A DNA stretch of 13,833 nt from an uncultured Collinsella sp. GTDB lineage: Bacteria; Actinomycetota; Coriobacteriia; Coriobacteriales; Coriobacteriaceae. The stretch is taken from NCBI GenBank assembly GCA_900545835.1, contig URBB01000050.1, positions 1-13,833 on the forward strand. Direction: 5' to 3'. A program made the translations under genes and the position numbers. The notes beneath the pieces were generated by a model. It was not told the origin of the DNA. It made no database searches and was given only the letters and a program-made list of their open reading frames with translations. Of the stretch, positions 7,547 to 13,833 are shown piece by piece. Numbering within the stretch: the first letter of the stretch is position 1; each line of letters begins with the position of its first letter.

Positions 7547-8334
7547 GAACGAACCATCACTCCGTCGGGGTCAATCTTGTCTTGAATCTTCTTAAGGGTA
7601 CGACGAAGCAGGCGCGAGACCTGCACCTGCGAGATGCCCAGCTTCTTGGCAATCTCAATCTGGGTCATGCCCTTCACAAAGCGCAGCTCGATAACCTCAC
7701 GCTCACGCGGCGAGAAATCGCGAATGGCCTCCTCGATCACCAGGCGGTCATCGGTGAAGTCGAGCTCGTTGTCATCATCGGCATAGCGGTCGAGAATCGA
7801 AGGCGCGTCATCGGAATCGGACGCACCGGGGGCCTCGATGGGCACCGAGGTGTAGGCCGAGGACGATTCCATAGCTTCGAGTACCTCGTCGACGGTCACG
7901 CCCAGGTACTCAGCGATTTCCTCAACCTTGGGCGAGCGCTGCAACTCGTTGGTAAGCTTGTCGGTGGCCTGGTTGACCTTAGCCGAGAGCTCCTGAAGAC
8001 GGCGCGGCACGCGCACGCTCCAGCCCTTATCGCGGAAGTGGCGCTTAATCTCGCCCAGAATGGTGGGCGTGGCAAACGTGGTGAACTCGAGGCCACGCTC
8101 GGGGTCAAAACGATCAATCGCCTTGAGCAGGCCCAGATAGCCAACCTGCATCAGGTCGTCGAGCGGCTCACCGCGATTCTTAAATTTGTTGGCAAGAAAC
8201 CTTACCAGGTTCATATGGGACATGACGAGCTGCTCGCGAGCATCCGGATCACCGGTCTCTTTGTAGCGACGAAACAGCTCGCGGGTTTTCTCCTTGTCCC
8301 AAGCGGTCTTACCGCTCCGGGAACGTTCGGTCAT
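7543..8334 (-). CDS. SigB/SigF/SigG-type alternative RNA polymerase sigma factor
   Basis: A 263-residue group 3 sigma-70 factor that directs RNA polymerase to stress or developmental promoters. Region 2 covers about 32-103 and includes LMQVGYLGLLKAIDRFDPERG (split over 61-81) and TFATPTILGEIKRHFRD, the -10 recognition helix area. Region 3 (about 104-160) begins with the conserved SVRVPRRLQEL. Region 4 (about 205-255) carries the -35 binding helix-turn-helix TQIEIAKKLGISQVQVSRLL. It lacks region 1.1, as expected for this class. An Asp-rich linker (172-196) lies between regions 3 and 4. It starts 1 nt after the stop of an RsbW-fold protein, the standard neighbour and partner of such sigma factors. 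Whether it is nearer SigB or SigF cannot be decided by eye. Confidence 0.94.
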   Translation of the reverse strand: MTERSRSGKTAWDKEKTRELFRRYKETGDPDAREQLVMSHMNLVRFLANKFKNRGEPLDDLMQVGYLGLLKAIDRFDPERGLEFTTFATPTILGEIKRHFRDKGWSVRVPRRLQELSAKVNQATDKLTNELQRSPKVEEIAEYLGVTVDEVLEAMESSSAYTSVPIEAPGASDSDDAPSILDRYADDDNELDFTDDRLVIEEAIRDFSPREREVIELRFVKGMTQIEIAKKLGISQVQVSRLLRRTLKKIQDKIDPDGVMVRS

Positions 8335-8335
8335 A

Positions 8336-8713
8336 TTAGATATCCGCCTTGAGGTCGAGGGAAAGCGTCAGGGGCGCCGTAGTCTTTTCGTAGGAGTCGC
8401 ACACGCTCGCGAGGATGAGCTCGGCATACACCGCAGCCTGGTCGTCTTCATCGACCGTAGCCTGGTCGCCAAAGGTAATAGTCATGCCCACGTGCGATTC
8501 GTCGACATCGAATTTGATCGAGATATCGTCGGAATCAACAGCCGTGCAGCCAAAGATGAAGGCTTCCTCGGCAGCCATACGGATGTCCTCGATGCGATCG
8601 ACGGACATAGAGCACAGCGCACCAACGTTGGCGGCCGTCATACGCACCAGGCGCGCCAGACGTGGGTCACCGGCAACGGTCAGCGTAATGGGACAGGTTG
8701 CTTCGCTACTCAT
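8336..8713 (-). CDS. RsbW/SpoIIAB-fold anti-sigma factor with degenerate ATP-binding motifs
   Basis: A 125-residue protein read as a GHKL-fold (HATPase_c) anti-sigma factor of the RsbW type. Evidence is its length, its position directly before the sigma gene, and the stretch SVDRIEDIRMAAEEA (37-51), which matches the IEDMKIAVSEA helix of SpoIIAB. The ATP-binding motifs are not recognisable. The N-box asparagine is absent (EEAFIFGC), the D-x-G box reads FGDQAT (81-86), and no glycine-rich G2 loop occurs before the C-terminal strand. RsbW normally binds the sigma factor and phosphorylates RsbV. This version probably binds but may not phosphorylate, and no RsbV-like gene is in the window. ATG at 8713 is chosen over longer frames because it overlaps the upstream stop by 8 nt and starts at the first beta-strand. 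Confidence 0.72.
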   Translation of the reverse strand: MSSEATCPITLTVAGDPRLARLVRMTAANVGALCSMSVDRIEDIRMAAEEAFIFGCTAVDSDDISIKFDVDESHVGMTITFGDQATVDEDDQAAVYAELILASVCDSYEKTTAPLTLSLDLKADI

Positions 8714-9296
8714 CACAGGACTCCTCGGAGGTCTGGGCGGGTGTGTAGGTGTAATACTGAGTCGGCTTGCCAACAGGCTTCTGGCCATAATCGTCGTCCG
8801 CGGCGGCCTCGTCCCCGGCTTCGCCAATCAGAACGCGCTCGGTCGGCTGCTCGGCTTCGGCCGCAGCGGAAAGCTTGCGCTCGGCGTCGGCTGCGGGGGC
8901 TTTCACCTTATTAAAGAGCTTTTGCACAGCACCGGCGGCAGAATCAGTCACACTCGACACAGCATTGCTGGCCTCAGCCATGCTACCGGTGACCTCAGAA
9001 ATGTCGCGAACCACGGCTTCGACCTCTACGAGATTGGAGGTAAGGGCATCAACTGCCGTCTTACTCGACTTAAGCAGCGGCTCCATCTGGGCAAGTGCCG
9101 GCGTAAGCTCGTCGACAGCGCCGTCGAGTTTTGCCACCACCGGCTGCGCCTCGGCGATGGTGTTATTGAGGTCGTTCACGGTCTTATCGAGCGAGTCGAC
9201 AACGTTGCGGGTCTTGCGCAGGGTAAGCGCGAGCTCAACAATAGCCCACACGCCGGCAATGGCAAGCACCAGCAGGGCGATTTGAATGGGACTCAT
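8706..9296 (-). CDS. DUF948-like single-pass membrane coiled-coil protein
   Basis: A 196-residue protein with one N-terminal transmembrane helix (about 4-25, no cleavable signal evident), followed by a long amphipathic heptad-like region (about 30-130) rich in Val, Leu, Ala, Asp and Ser. The tail (about 135-196) is hydrophilic and Ala/Glu-rich. This layout matches DUF948 proteins such as Bacillus YtxG, a general stress protein of unknown mechanism. First gene of the sigma-factor operon: ATG at 9296 with GGGAGG about 6 nt upstream. The stop overlaps the anti-sigma start by 8 nt. The 95 nt before it (9297-9391) holds a bulged hairpin (GGTA/TACC plus CCCC/GGGG, 9338-9363) and no convincing promoter or intrinsic terminator. 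Possible role as membrane sensor or effector of the neighbouring sigma system is inference. Confidence 0.75.
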   Translation of the reverse strand: MSPIQIALLVLAIAGVWAIVELALTLRKTRNVVDSLDKTVNDLNNTIAEAQPVVAKLDGAVDELTPALAQMEPLLKSSKTAVDALTSNLVEVEAVVRDISEVTGSMAEASNAVSSVTDSAAGAVQKLFNKVKAPAADAERKLSAAAEAEQPTERVLIGEAGDEAAADDDYGQKPVGKPTQYYTYTPAQTSEESCDE

Positions 9297-9391
9297 ACAA
9301 GCCTCCCGAAGGAATCGAAATACAGACGCCTTTCATGGTACCCCAAAGAAGGGGGAAGATACCCAAAGGGAATGTGGGTGGTGCCAAGGAC

Positions 9392-10741
9392 CTACTTGGG
9401 CGCGTTACCGCTACGGTCGCGTTCGCTTTGCTCTACGCGCCACTCTTCCCAGCCGCGGCCGGCAGGCTGCCAGAACGCGCCACGCTCCAGCCCCTCGGGC
9501 AAATAGCGCTGATCGACCCAGCCTTCGGGATAATCATGCGGATACTTGTATACACCGTATTCGTCGCTACCTGGGCGATGACGATCGCGCAAATAACTCG
9601 GCACCTCACGTAAACCGCTGCTATGAATATCGGCCAACGCCGCGTCAATCGAGGCCTCACATGCGTTTGACTTAGGCGCCAAGCACACATAGAGTGCAGC
9701 CTGAGCAAGGTTAATGCGGCACTCGGGATAGCCAATGACCTCGGCAGACTTAAACGCGGCATGCGCCACCAAAAGCGCCTGCGGGTCGGCGTTGCCAACA
9801 TCCTCAGAAGCGTGAATCATAATACGGCGAGCGATAAACTTAGGATCCTCCCCAGCATCGATCATGCGCGCGAGCCAATAGATCGTGGCATCGGGGTCAC
9901 TACCGCGCATAGACTTAATGAACGCACTGATGATGTCGTAGTGCATGTCGCCGTTTTTGTCATACGTAAAGCCGCGACGCGGGTTGGCGATCTTCACGTC
10001 ATCCACGGTGATGGGATAGCGCTCCCCCGCCGCGGGCGCCGGCGTTCCCTCGGTATCGGGACGCGTGACGGCAATCTCGCTCGCAAGCTCGAGCGTCGTG
10101 AGCGCCGAGCGAGCGTCACCCGCTGCCAGCGTGCAGATGGTCTTGACCGTATCCTCATCGGCCGAGAACTTACCGTTCAAGCCCTGCGGTGCCTCGAGCG
10201 CACGCTCGATAAGCATGGCGATATCCTCGTCCTTTAAATGCTCAAGCTCCACGACTCGACCACGTGAGAGCAGCGCCGAGTTTACCTCGAAGTACGGATT
10301 CTCCGTCGTAGCGCCAATCATAATGACGGTACGGTTCTCAACTGCATGCAGCAGGGCATCCTGCTGCGACTTGGAGAAGCGGTGAATCTCATCGATGAAT
10401 AGAATGGTGCGACGGTCATATGTATTCAGGCGCGTCTTGGCCTCATCAATCACGCGACGCAGGTCCTTCACGGTACCCGTGACGGCGCTGACCTCGACAA
10501 ACTCACTCTTTGTATGGTTGGCAATAATGTGGGCCAGCGTCGTCTTGCCCGTACCGGCCGGCCCGTACAGTATCACGCTCGAAAGCACATCGTGCTCGAT
10601 CGCAGCACGCAACCATGAACCCCTACCGACGGCCTTTTGCTGGCCCACATACTCGTCGAGCGAATTGGGGCGTATGCGCACCGCAAGCGGCGCATTCTGA
10701 AAGGAACGCTCGCGCGTCGAAGCAGAAAAAAGGTCGTCCAT
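9392..10741 (-). CDS. rarA: Replication-associated recombination protein RarA (MgsA)
   Basis: A 449-residue AAA+ ATPase of the RarA/MgsA/WRNIP1 family, which acts at stalled replication forks and gaps. Walker A is GPAGTGKT (60-67) and Walker B is FIDEIHRF (115-122). Sensor 1 is GATTENP (143-149) and the arginine finger is SRGR (159-162). The C-terminal MgsA half includes DIISAFIKSMRGSDPDA, YWLARMIDAGEDP, RIMIHASEDVGNADP and NLAQAALYVC. It ends with GWVDQRYLP and the GRGWEEWR tail. Longer frames begin at TTG 10759 or ATG 10756. ATG 10741 is chosen because it gives the typical MDDLF N-terminus and has AGGA just upstream. The gene has its own promoter region carrying a LexA-like box, so it is probably a DNA-damage-responsive, single-gene transcript. 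Confidence 0.95.
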   Translation of the reverse strand: MDDLFSASTRERSFQNAPLAVRIRPNSLDEYVGQQKAVGRGSWLRAAIEHDVLSSVILYGPAGTGKTTLAHIIANHTKSEFVEVSAVTGTVKDLRRVIDEAKTRLNTYDRRTILFIDEIHRFSKSQQDALLHAVENRTVIMIGATTENPYFEVNSALLSRGRVVELEHLKDEDIAMLIERALEAPQGLNGKFSADEDTVKTICTLAAGDARSALTTLELASEIAVTRPDTEGTPAPAAGERYPITVDDVKIANPRRGFTYDKNGDMHYDIISAFIKSMRGSDPDATIYWLARMIDAGEDPKFIARRIMIHASEDVGNADPQALLVAHAAFKSAEVIGYPECRINLAQAALYVCLAPKSNACEASIDAALADIHSSGLREVPSYLRDRHRPGSDEYGVYKYPHDYPEGWVDQRYLPEGLERGAFWQPAGRGWEEWRVEQSERDRSGNAPK

Positions 10742-10769
10742 AGCCATCCTGTACATCAATCAAAATCGT

Positions 10770-10786
10770 TGTTGACCAACAGTATA
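10770..10786 (-). promoter_or_regulatory. Candidate rarA -10 element with adjoining 12-bp palindrome
   Basis: On the minus strand TATACT (10786-10781) is a 5/6 match to the sigma-70 -10 box and lies about 40 nt upstream of the rarA start. It shares one base with the palindrome TGTTGGTCAACA (10781-10770; 5-bp arms, 2-bp centre), which would fall across the transcription start. The -35 position (about 10804-10809) is poor and lies inside the LexA-like box. The palindrome could be an operator, but no regulator can be named. Confidence 0.45.
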
Positions 10787-10796
10787 CCGAAATGAT

Positions 10797-10812
10797 ACGA
10801 ACTACCGTTCGT
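10797..10812 (-). promoter_or_regulatory. LexA-binding (SOS) box upstream of rarA
   Basis: ACGAAC-TACC-GTTCGT is a perfect 6-bp inverted repeat with a 4-nt spacer. It contains CGAAC-N4-GTTCG, the core recognised by LexA in Gram-positive bacteria including actinobacteria. It sits 10 nt upstream of the candidate rarA -10 box, over the expected -35 region, the classical place for repression. It also includes the dgt stop codon (10802-10804). The target gene is a DNA-repair ATPase, which strengthens the call. Confidence 0.7.
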
Positions 10813-12049
10813 TAATATAGGTACGATGCGGAAACTTTAGACCCGGGAACAGCTTGCTCGTCAGCTCGCAGAAATAACCGTCCGTCATACTCGCGATATA
10901 ATCCACCACGGCTTGATCCTTGTCGTCCTGCCAAGCGTAGGTGCGATCGTAGTAGGAAAGCTGCTGCTCAATGCGCGAAATATGGTGCTTAAAGATATAC
11001 GAAGACTCGTCGCCTTCGTTTATATCCTGCAGGCAACGGTCGTAGAGTTTTTCGAATGCCTCGCGCAGCTCCGCCTCGGAATCGCCTTCGATACCGCCCT
11101 TGCTATAGATCTTCTCGTAGTTCTCGTGCTTGGCTCGGCGAATTTCCTCAAACAGGTCCTCGCTCATCTCGATGCGCGGCTTACCATAACTGTGCTCAAC
11201 GATATCGATGGAGGCATGCGTGAGGATCCAACTGTTGTAGGCACCGCCCCGGCCATCATCAAAAGCGTCGGGCGAAAGCAGGCCCGCCGCAATGGCGTCT
11301 TGGCGATCGCGCCCAACGTAGGCAAGGATATCAGAGATGCGGACCACGCAGCCTTCGAGCGTCATGGGACGCAGATGCCCAATTGCGCTATAGCCCGTGG
11401 CAATGCAATCCTCAACCGTCTGGTCAAACTGGTCAAAGGAGCTCATGTCCGAGAGCTCAAACACACGCTGCTCGTACTCGCCGTTATGGCATAGCACGCC
11501 GTCGAGCGTCTGGAGCGACACGTTGCGGCCGTACAGTGTGTCGAGCACGCGGACCGACTGCACGTTATGGAAAAAATAACGCCCCGTACGCTCATGATAG
11601 ATATCGTTGAGGAAACGCTCGCCGGCATGGCCGAAAGGCGTGTGTCCCAAGTCGTGACCCAGGCCAATCGCCTCGATCAGATCGCAATTGAGCCCCAGGG
11701 CGCGACCGATATCGCGCGCAATGCGGGAGACGAGCTGCACGTGCAAACCGCGGCGTGACAGATCGTCATTGCTACGGAAGCTAAAGACCTGCGTTTTGCC
11801 TGCATAACGGGTGTACGCCGGAAGATGAAGTATCTTTTCGGTATCGCGCATAAACGCCGGACGCATAAGCGTACCTTTGTCGGCGGCGCGATCAATACGA
11901 CGAATGACCTGAACGTCGTTGCAACGATACGGGTTGACATAGCCCGAAGCACGATCGGCGGCAATGCGCTCGACAAGTTCGGACGACAACGCCGAGGGAA
12001 TACGGTCCATGCGCGCCTTAATGACGGCCGTTTCTTGATTAGTTGCCAT
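10802..12049 (-). CDS. dgt: dGTPase-family deoxynucleoside triphosphate triphosphohydrolase (HD domain)
   Basis: A 415-residue cytoplasmic HD-domain enzyme of the dGTP triphosphohydrolase family, which splits dNTPs into deoxynucleoside and tripolyphosphate. The metal-binding set is visible: H103 (RGLHVQLVSR), H132-D133 (GLGHDLGHTPFGH) and D240 (RISDILAYVGRD). YTRYAGKTQVFSF (about 80-92) is the usual RRLxxKTQVF region. NGEYEQR (about 189-195) lies between the HD pair and D240. Substrate preference and allostery cannot be read from sequence. ATG at 12049 is chosen over a frame opening at 12100 because AAGGAG lies about 8 nt upstream and MATNQETAV begins there. It follows the A24 peptidase gene by 31 nt, with no terminator between, so the two are probably cotranscribed. 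Confidence 0.92.
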   Translation of the reverse strand: MATNQETAVIKARMDRIPSALSSELVERIAADRASGYVNPYRCNDVQVIRRIDRAADKGTLMRPAFMRDTEKILHLPAYTRYAGKTQVFSFRSNDDLSRRGLHVQLVSRIARDIGRALGLNCDLIEAIGLGHDLGHTPFGHAGERFLNDIYHERTGRYFFHNVQSVRVLDTLYGRNVSLQTLDGVLCHNGEYEQRVFELSDMSSFDQFDQTVEDCIATGYSAIGHLRPMTLEGCVVRISDILAYVGRDRQDAIAAGLLSPDAFDDGRGGAYNSWILTHASIDIVEHSYGKPRIEMSEDLFEEIRRAKHENYEKIYSKGGIEGDSEAELREAFEKLYDRCLQDINEGDESSYIFKHHISRIEQQLSYYDRTYAWQDDKDQAVVDYIASMTDGYFCELTSKLFPGLKFPHRTYINER

Positions 12050-12080
12050 GGCATGCTCCTTAAGAAGGATGCGCAATCGG

Positions 12081-12503
12081 TTACAAAGTGCAGCCCACAA
12101 CCTCGATTATGGCAAAAATCGGCACCAAAAACGGGAGCAATGGCAGGGAGCGCGATTTCGTGATGAGGCAGGAGAGGGCCAGGGCCAGGAGCGCGACGGC
12201 AAATGCCACGATGCCACCCATAGGGTCGAGCGTGCAAAGCGCGAAAAGTGCCTTAGCATCTCCCATGCCGATGCCCGGGGTTTGGCGAAGACGACGCCAG
12301 AAGGACTCAGTCAGCACGAGAGCAAGATACACGATGACGGCAAGACCTGCGTGGTCAAGCGCTGTGTTCAAACCGAGATCGAACCAAACACCCGCTAACG
12401 CCGCCACCGCACACGCGCCGGCAAGCGAATTCGGGAACCGCCGATCACGAGCATCGATAACGGCGCCAGCAATAGCAAACAACCAAAACGGGATATAGAC
12501 CAT
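12081..12503 (-). CDS. Minimal A24-family prepilin-type leader peptidase
   Basis: A 140-residue polytopic membrane aspartic protease (A24 family). These cut class III signal peptides of type IV pilin-like or Tad pilins on the cytoplasmic side of the membrane. The two diagnostic aspartates are present: D17 in AVIDARDRRFPNSL, and D82 in the GIGMGDAK motif (78-84, G-x-G-D-x-K). Hydrophobic helices lie near 3-16, 26-42, 50-66, 95-112 and 118-137. There is no N-terminal methyltransferase domain with CxxC motifs, so it resembles the short CpaA/TadV or archaeal-type peptidases. The ATG at 12503 has GAGGAGG about 8 nt upstream and is preferred over 12548, which lies inside the terminator hairpin. No pilin or secretion gene is in the window. 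Confidence 0.85.
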   Translation of the reverse strand: MVYIPFWLFAIAGAVIDARDRRFPNSLAGACAVAALAGVWFDLGLNTALDHAGLAVIVYLALVLTESFWRRLRQTPGIGMGDAKALFALCTLDPMGGIVAFAVALLALALSCLITKSRSLPLLPFLVPIFAIIEVVGCTL

Positions 12504-12528
12504 CGAACGCCTCCTCGAGTTACATCGC

Positions 12529-12576
12529 AAAAGCAAAAACCACCACAAAGGTGCCTGTCCCCTTTGCGGTGGTTTT
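12529..12576 (-). terminator. Intrinsic terminator after the glycosyltransferase gene
   Basis: In the minus-strand RNA, arms 12576-12561 and 12551-12536 form a stem of about 15 bp with one A/C mismatch (AAAACCACC and CAAAGG against their complements) and a 9-nt loop. A broken U-tract (U5-GC-U4, 12539-12529) follows. It begins 8 nt after the glycosyltransferase stop. The loop side carries GGGGACAGGCACC. A direct GGTGGT duplication flanks it at 12568-12586. Confidence 0.85.
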
Positions 12577-12584
12577 GGTGGTGG

Positions 12585-13786
12585 TTATTTGGCGCCTTGC
12601 ATGACCTCGTCAAGGGTAACGTTGACGGCGTGCTGCGTCGGCACCCAGTCGACCTTCAGGAACAGCGCGGCCACCGTGATGGGGATATAGCTGAACATAA
12701 AGATCGGGAAGGTAAACAGGTTAGTAACCAGACGCCACTTTTGCGCGCAGTGAATGTGCTTGTACTCAAAGATAGTCGTGAGCAGCGCCAGGATAAAGAA
12801 CGTCTGATACATCATGGCGAAGGTCATAATGAGCGAAGCGGCGCACGCCTGCATCTCGACTTCGGTAGCCAAGAAACCATGCGAAAGGCCACCCACGATC
12901 AGGAACGTCGCGTTGGCGAGCATGGAGATCAGGGACAGCAGCATGCCCGGAGCGATGGTCATAAACATGTCGTACGCGGCAAAGCGATGATAGCGGAACG
13001 TCGATTTGACAAGATGCTTGCCATAGGTAAAAAAGACCTGGTAGAAGCCCTTGGTCCAGCGCATACGCTGCTTCCAGGATGCCTTGAACGTCACAGGTTG
13101 CTCGTCAAAGAACTCCGCAGGCGCATAACCGATGCGAATGCCGTGAATGGCGCAGAACGTGGTGAACTGAATATCCTCGGTCAGCGTATGGAACTGCCAA
13201 CCGTGCATGCCCTCGATAACGCTTGACGAGATAAGGTAACCCGAACCCGAAACAGCGCAGGACGTCTTGCAGATATTGCGCGCGTTGTTGAGGAAGCGCG
13301 CCTCGCGCAGGTACCAAGTGGCATTAGCTGCCGAGATCCACGAGCTGCCGAAGTTCTTGGAATTGCGATAGCTCGTGACCACATGGAAGCCCTGGTCAAA
13401 GGCATCGTTCATCTTAGACACGTAATCGCGGGAGATAACGTTGTCGGCATCGAAGATAAAGTAGCCCTCAAACGTGTCGGGATACTCGTTGAGAATGCGG
13501 TCGAAGCCAAAGTCCATGACCCAGCTCTTGCCCTTGCGGGCCAGGTCATTGCGCTCGTAAACAATGGCACCGGCCTCGCGCGCGAGCTGCGCCGTGTTGT
13601 CGGTGCAGGCATCGGCGACCACGAAAACCTCGATGAGCTCGGACGGATAATCCTGGTCCTTGATGGAGCGAACGAGATTGGCAATCACGGCCTCCTCGTT
13701 ATGCGCCGCGATAAAGAAAGCATAGCGATGGAGTTTTTTGGCCTTGGGAGGCGCGACCTCGCCACGAAGAGCGCCAATGACAAAGA
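12585..13786 (-). CDS. Processive family 2 glycosyltransferase, 5' end cut by contig edge
   Basis: About 399 residues are visible. The frame is open up to the adapter junction, so the true start lies outside; an internal GTG at 13688 is not a credible start because the GT-A fold already begins before it with AAHNEEAVI (27-35). Catalytic features in visible numbering are DACTDNTA (58-65), the DAD metal site in FIFDADNVI (110-118), the acidic LTEDIQ (201-206) and QRMRW (239-243). Together these give the D,D,D,QxxRW set of processive inverting synthases such as cellulose, hyaluronan or poly-GlcNAc synthases. Hydrophobic helices follow at about 272-302, 314-339 and 357-376. It is likely a plasma-membrane enzyme that makes an exopolysaccharide or glycolipid; the product is unknown. 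It is followed directly by the terminator at 12529-12576. Confidence 0.88.
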
Positions 13787-13833
13787 CTGTCTCTTATACA
13801 CATCTCCGAGCCCACGAGACCGGAGCCTATCTC
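13787..13833. other. Untrimmed Nextera P7-side adapter (not genomic)
   Basis: Bases 13787-13805 are the Tn5 mosaic end CTGTCTCTTATACACATCT. Bases 13806-13820 (CCGAGCCCACGAGAC) are the Nextera read-2 tail. Bases 13821-13828 (CGGAGCCT) look like a complete i7 index; from memory they fit N720. The final ATCTC is the start of the P7 sequence. With the left adapter this frames the whole insert like a library molecule. It is synthetic. Confidence 0.98.

Noticed and set aside
7582..8352. Plus-strand 256-codon frame opposite the sigma factor
   Set aside because: The minus strand encodes an intact sigma factor with regions 2 and 4. The antisense product shows no recognisable motif or ribosome-binding site.
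9359..9364. GGGTAT on the minus strand, the -10 sequence of SigB/SigF-type promoters, upstream of the DUF948-like gene, hinting at autoregulation
   Set aside because: No GTTT-like -35 lies 12-15 nt upstream, so the match is six bases only. It is kept as a possibility but not called.
9338..9379. Hairpins between rarA and the DUF948-like gene as a rarA terminator
   Set aside because: The stems are short or bulged and no U-tract follows in either direction.
22..13805. 19-bp inverted repeats at both ends that look like ends of a Tn5-type composite transposon
   Set aside because: They are followed by the exact Nextera read-1 and read-2 tails and index bases, and no transposase is encoded. They are library adapters, not a mobile element.

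Overview
The window is a 13.8 kb assembly contig from a high-GC actinobacterium. Gene order and protein character best fit the class Coriobacteriia, with a Collinsella-like gut organism most likely; this is an inference from the translated proteins, not a database match. The true genomic insert is 41-13786. Bases 1-40 and 13787-13833 are untrimmed Illumina Nextera (Tn5 tagmentation) adapter and index sequence, so the first and last genes are cut artificially. Every gene I can support lies on the minus strand, so transcription runs from high to low coordinates.

In transcription order, the right end (13786-12585) carries most of a processive family 2 glycosyltransferase with a D,D,D,QxxRW catalytic set. 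It is closed by a strong intrinsic terminator (12529-12576). Next come a minimal 140-residue A24 prepilin-type peptidase (12503-12081) and a dGTPase-family HD phosphohydrolase (12049-10802). A regulatory stretch follows: a perfect actinobacterial-type LexA box (10797-10812) spans the dgt stop codon and the -35 region of the promoter for rarA (10741-9392), a replication-restart/recombination AAA+ ATPase. This suggests DNA-damage control of rarA.

The middle (9296-6137) is a tightly coupled four-gene unit: a single-pass coiled-coil DUF948-like membrane protein, an RsbW-fold anti-sigma factor, a SigB/SigF/SigG-type sigma factor and an AI-2E-family membrane transporter with an acidic tail. It ends in a textbook terminator (6057-6086). 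The anti-sigma protein has lost the recognisable ATP-binding motifs of RsbW/SpoIIAB and no RsbV-like antagonist is present, so conventional partner switching by phosphorylation looks unlikely. This is the most interesting system in the window.

The left part (5984-41) is a housekeeping operon: alaS, ruvX, mltG, yqeG, aroK and an AroB-like gene. It covers alanyl-tRNA charging, pre-16S rRNA/Holliday-junction processing, endolytic cleavage of nascent peptidoglycan, a HAD phosphatase and the shikimate pathway. Neighbours overlap or are separated by at most 17 nt. The AroB-like product aligns without gaps to dehydroquinate synthase through the NAD-binding segment but lacks its key residues. No tRNA, rRNA, CRISPR array or insertion sequence was seen, and there is no gene-free stretch over 300 bases.
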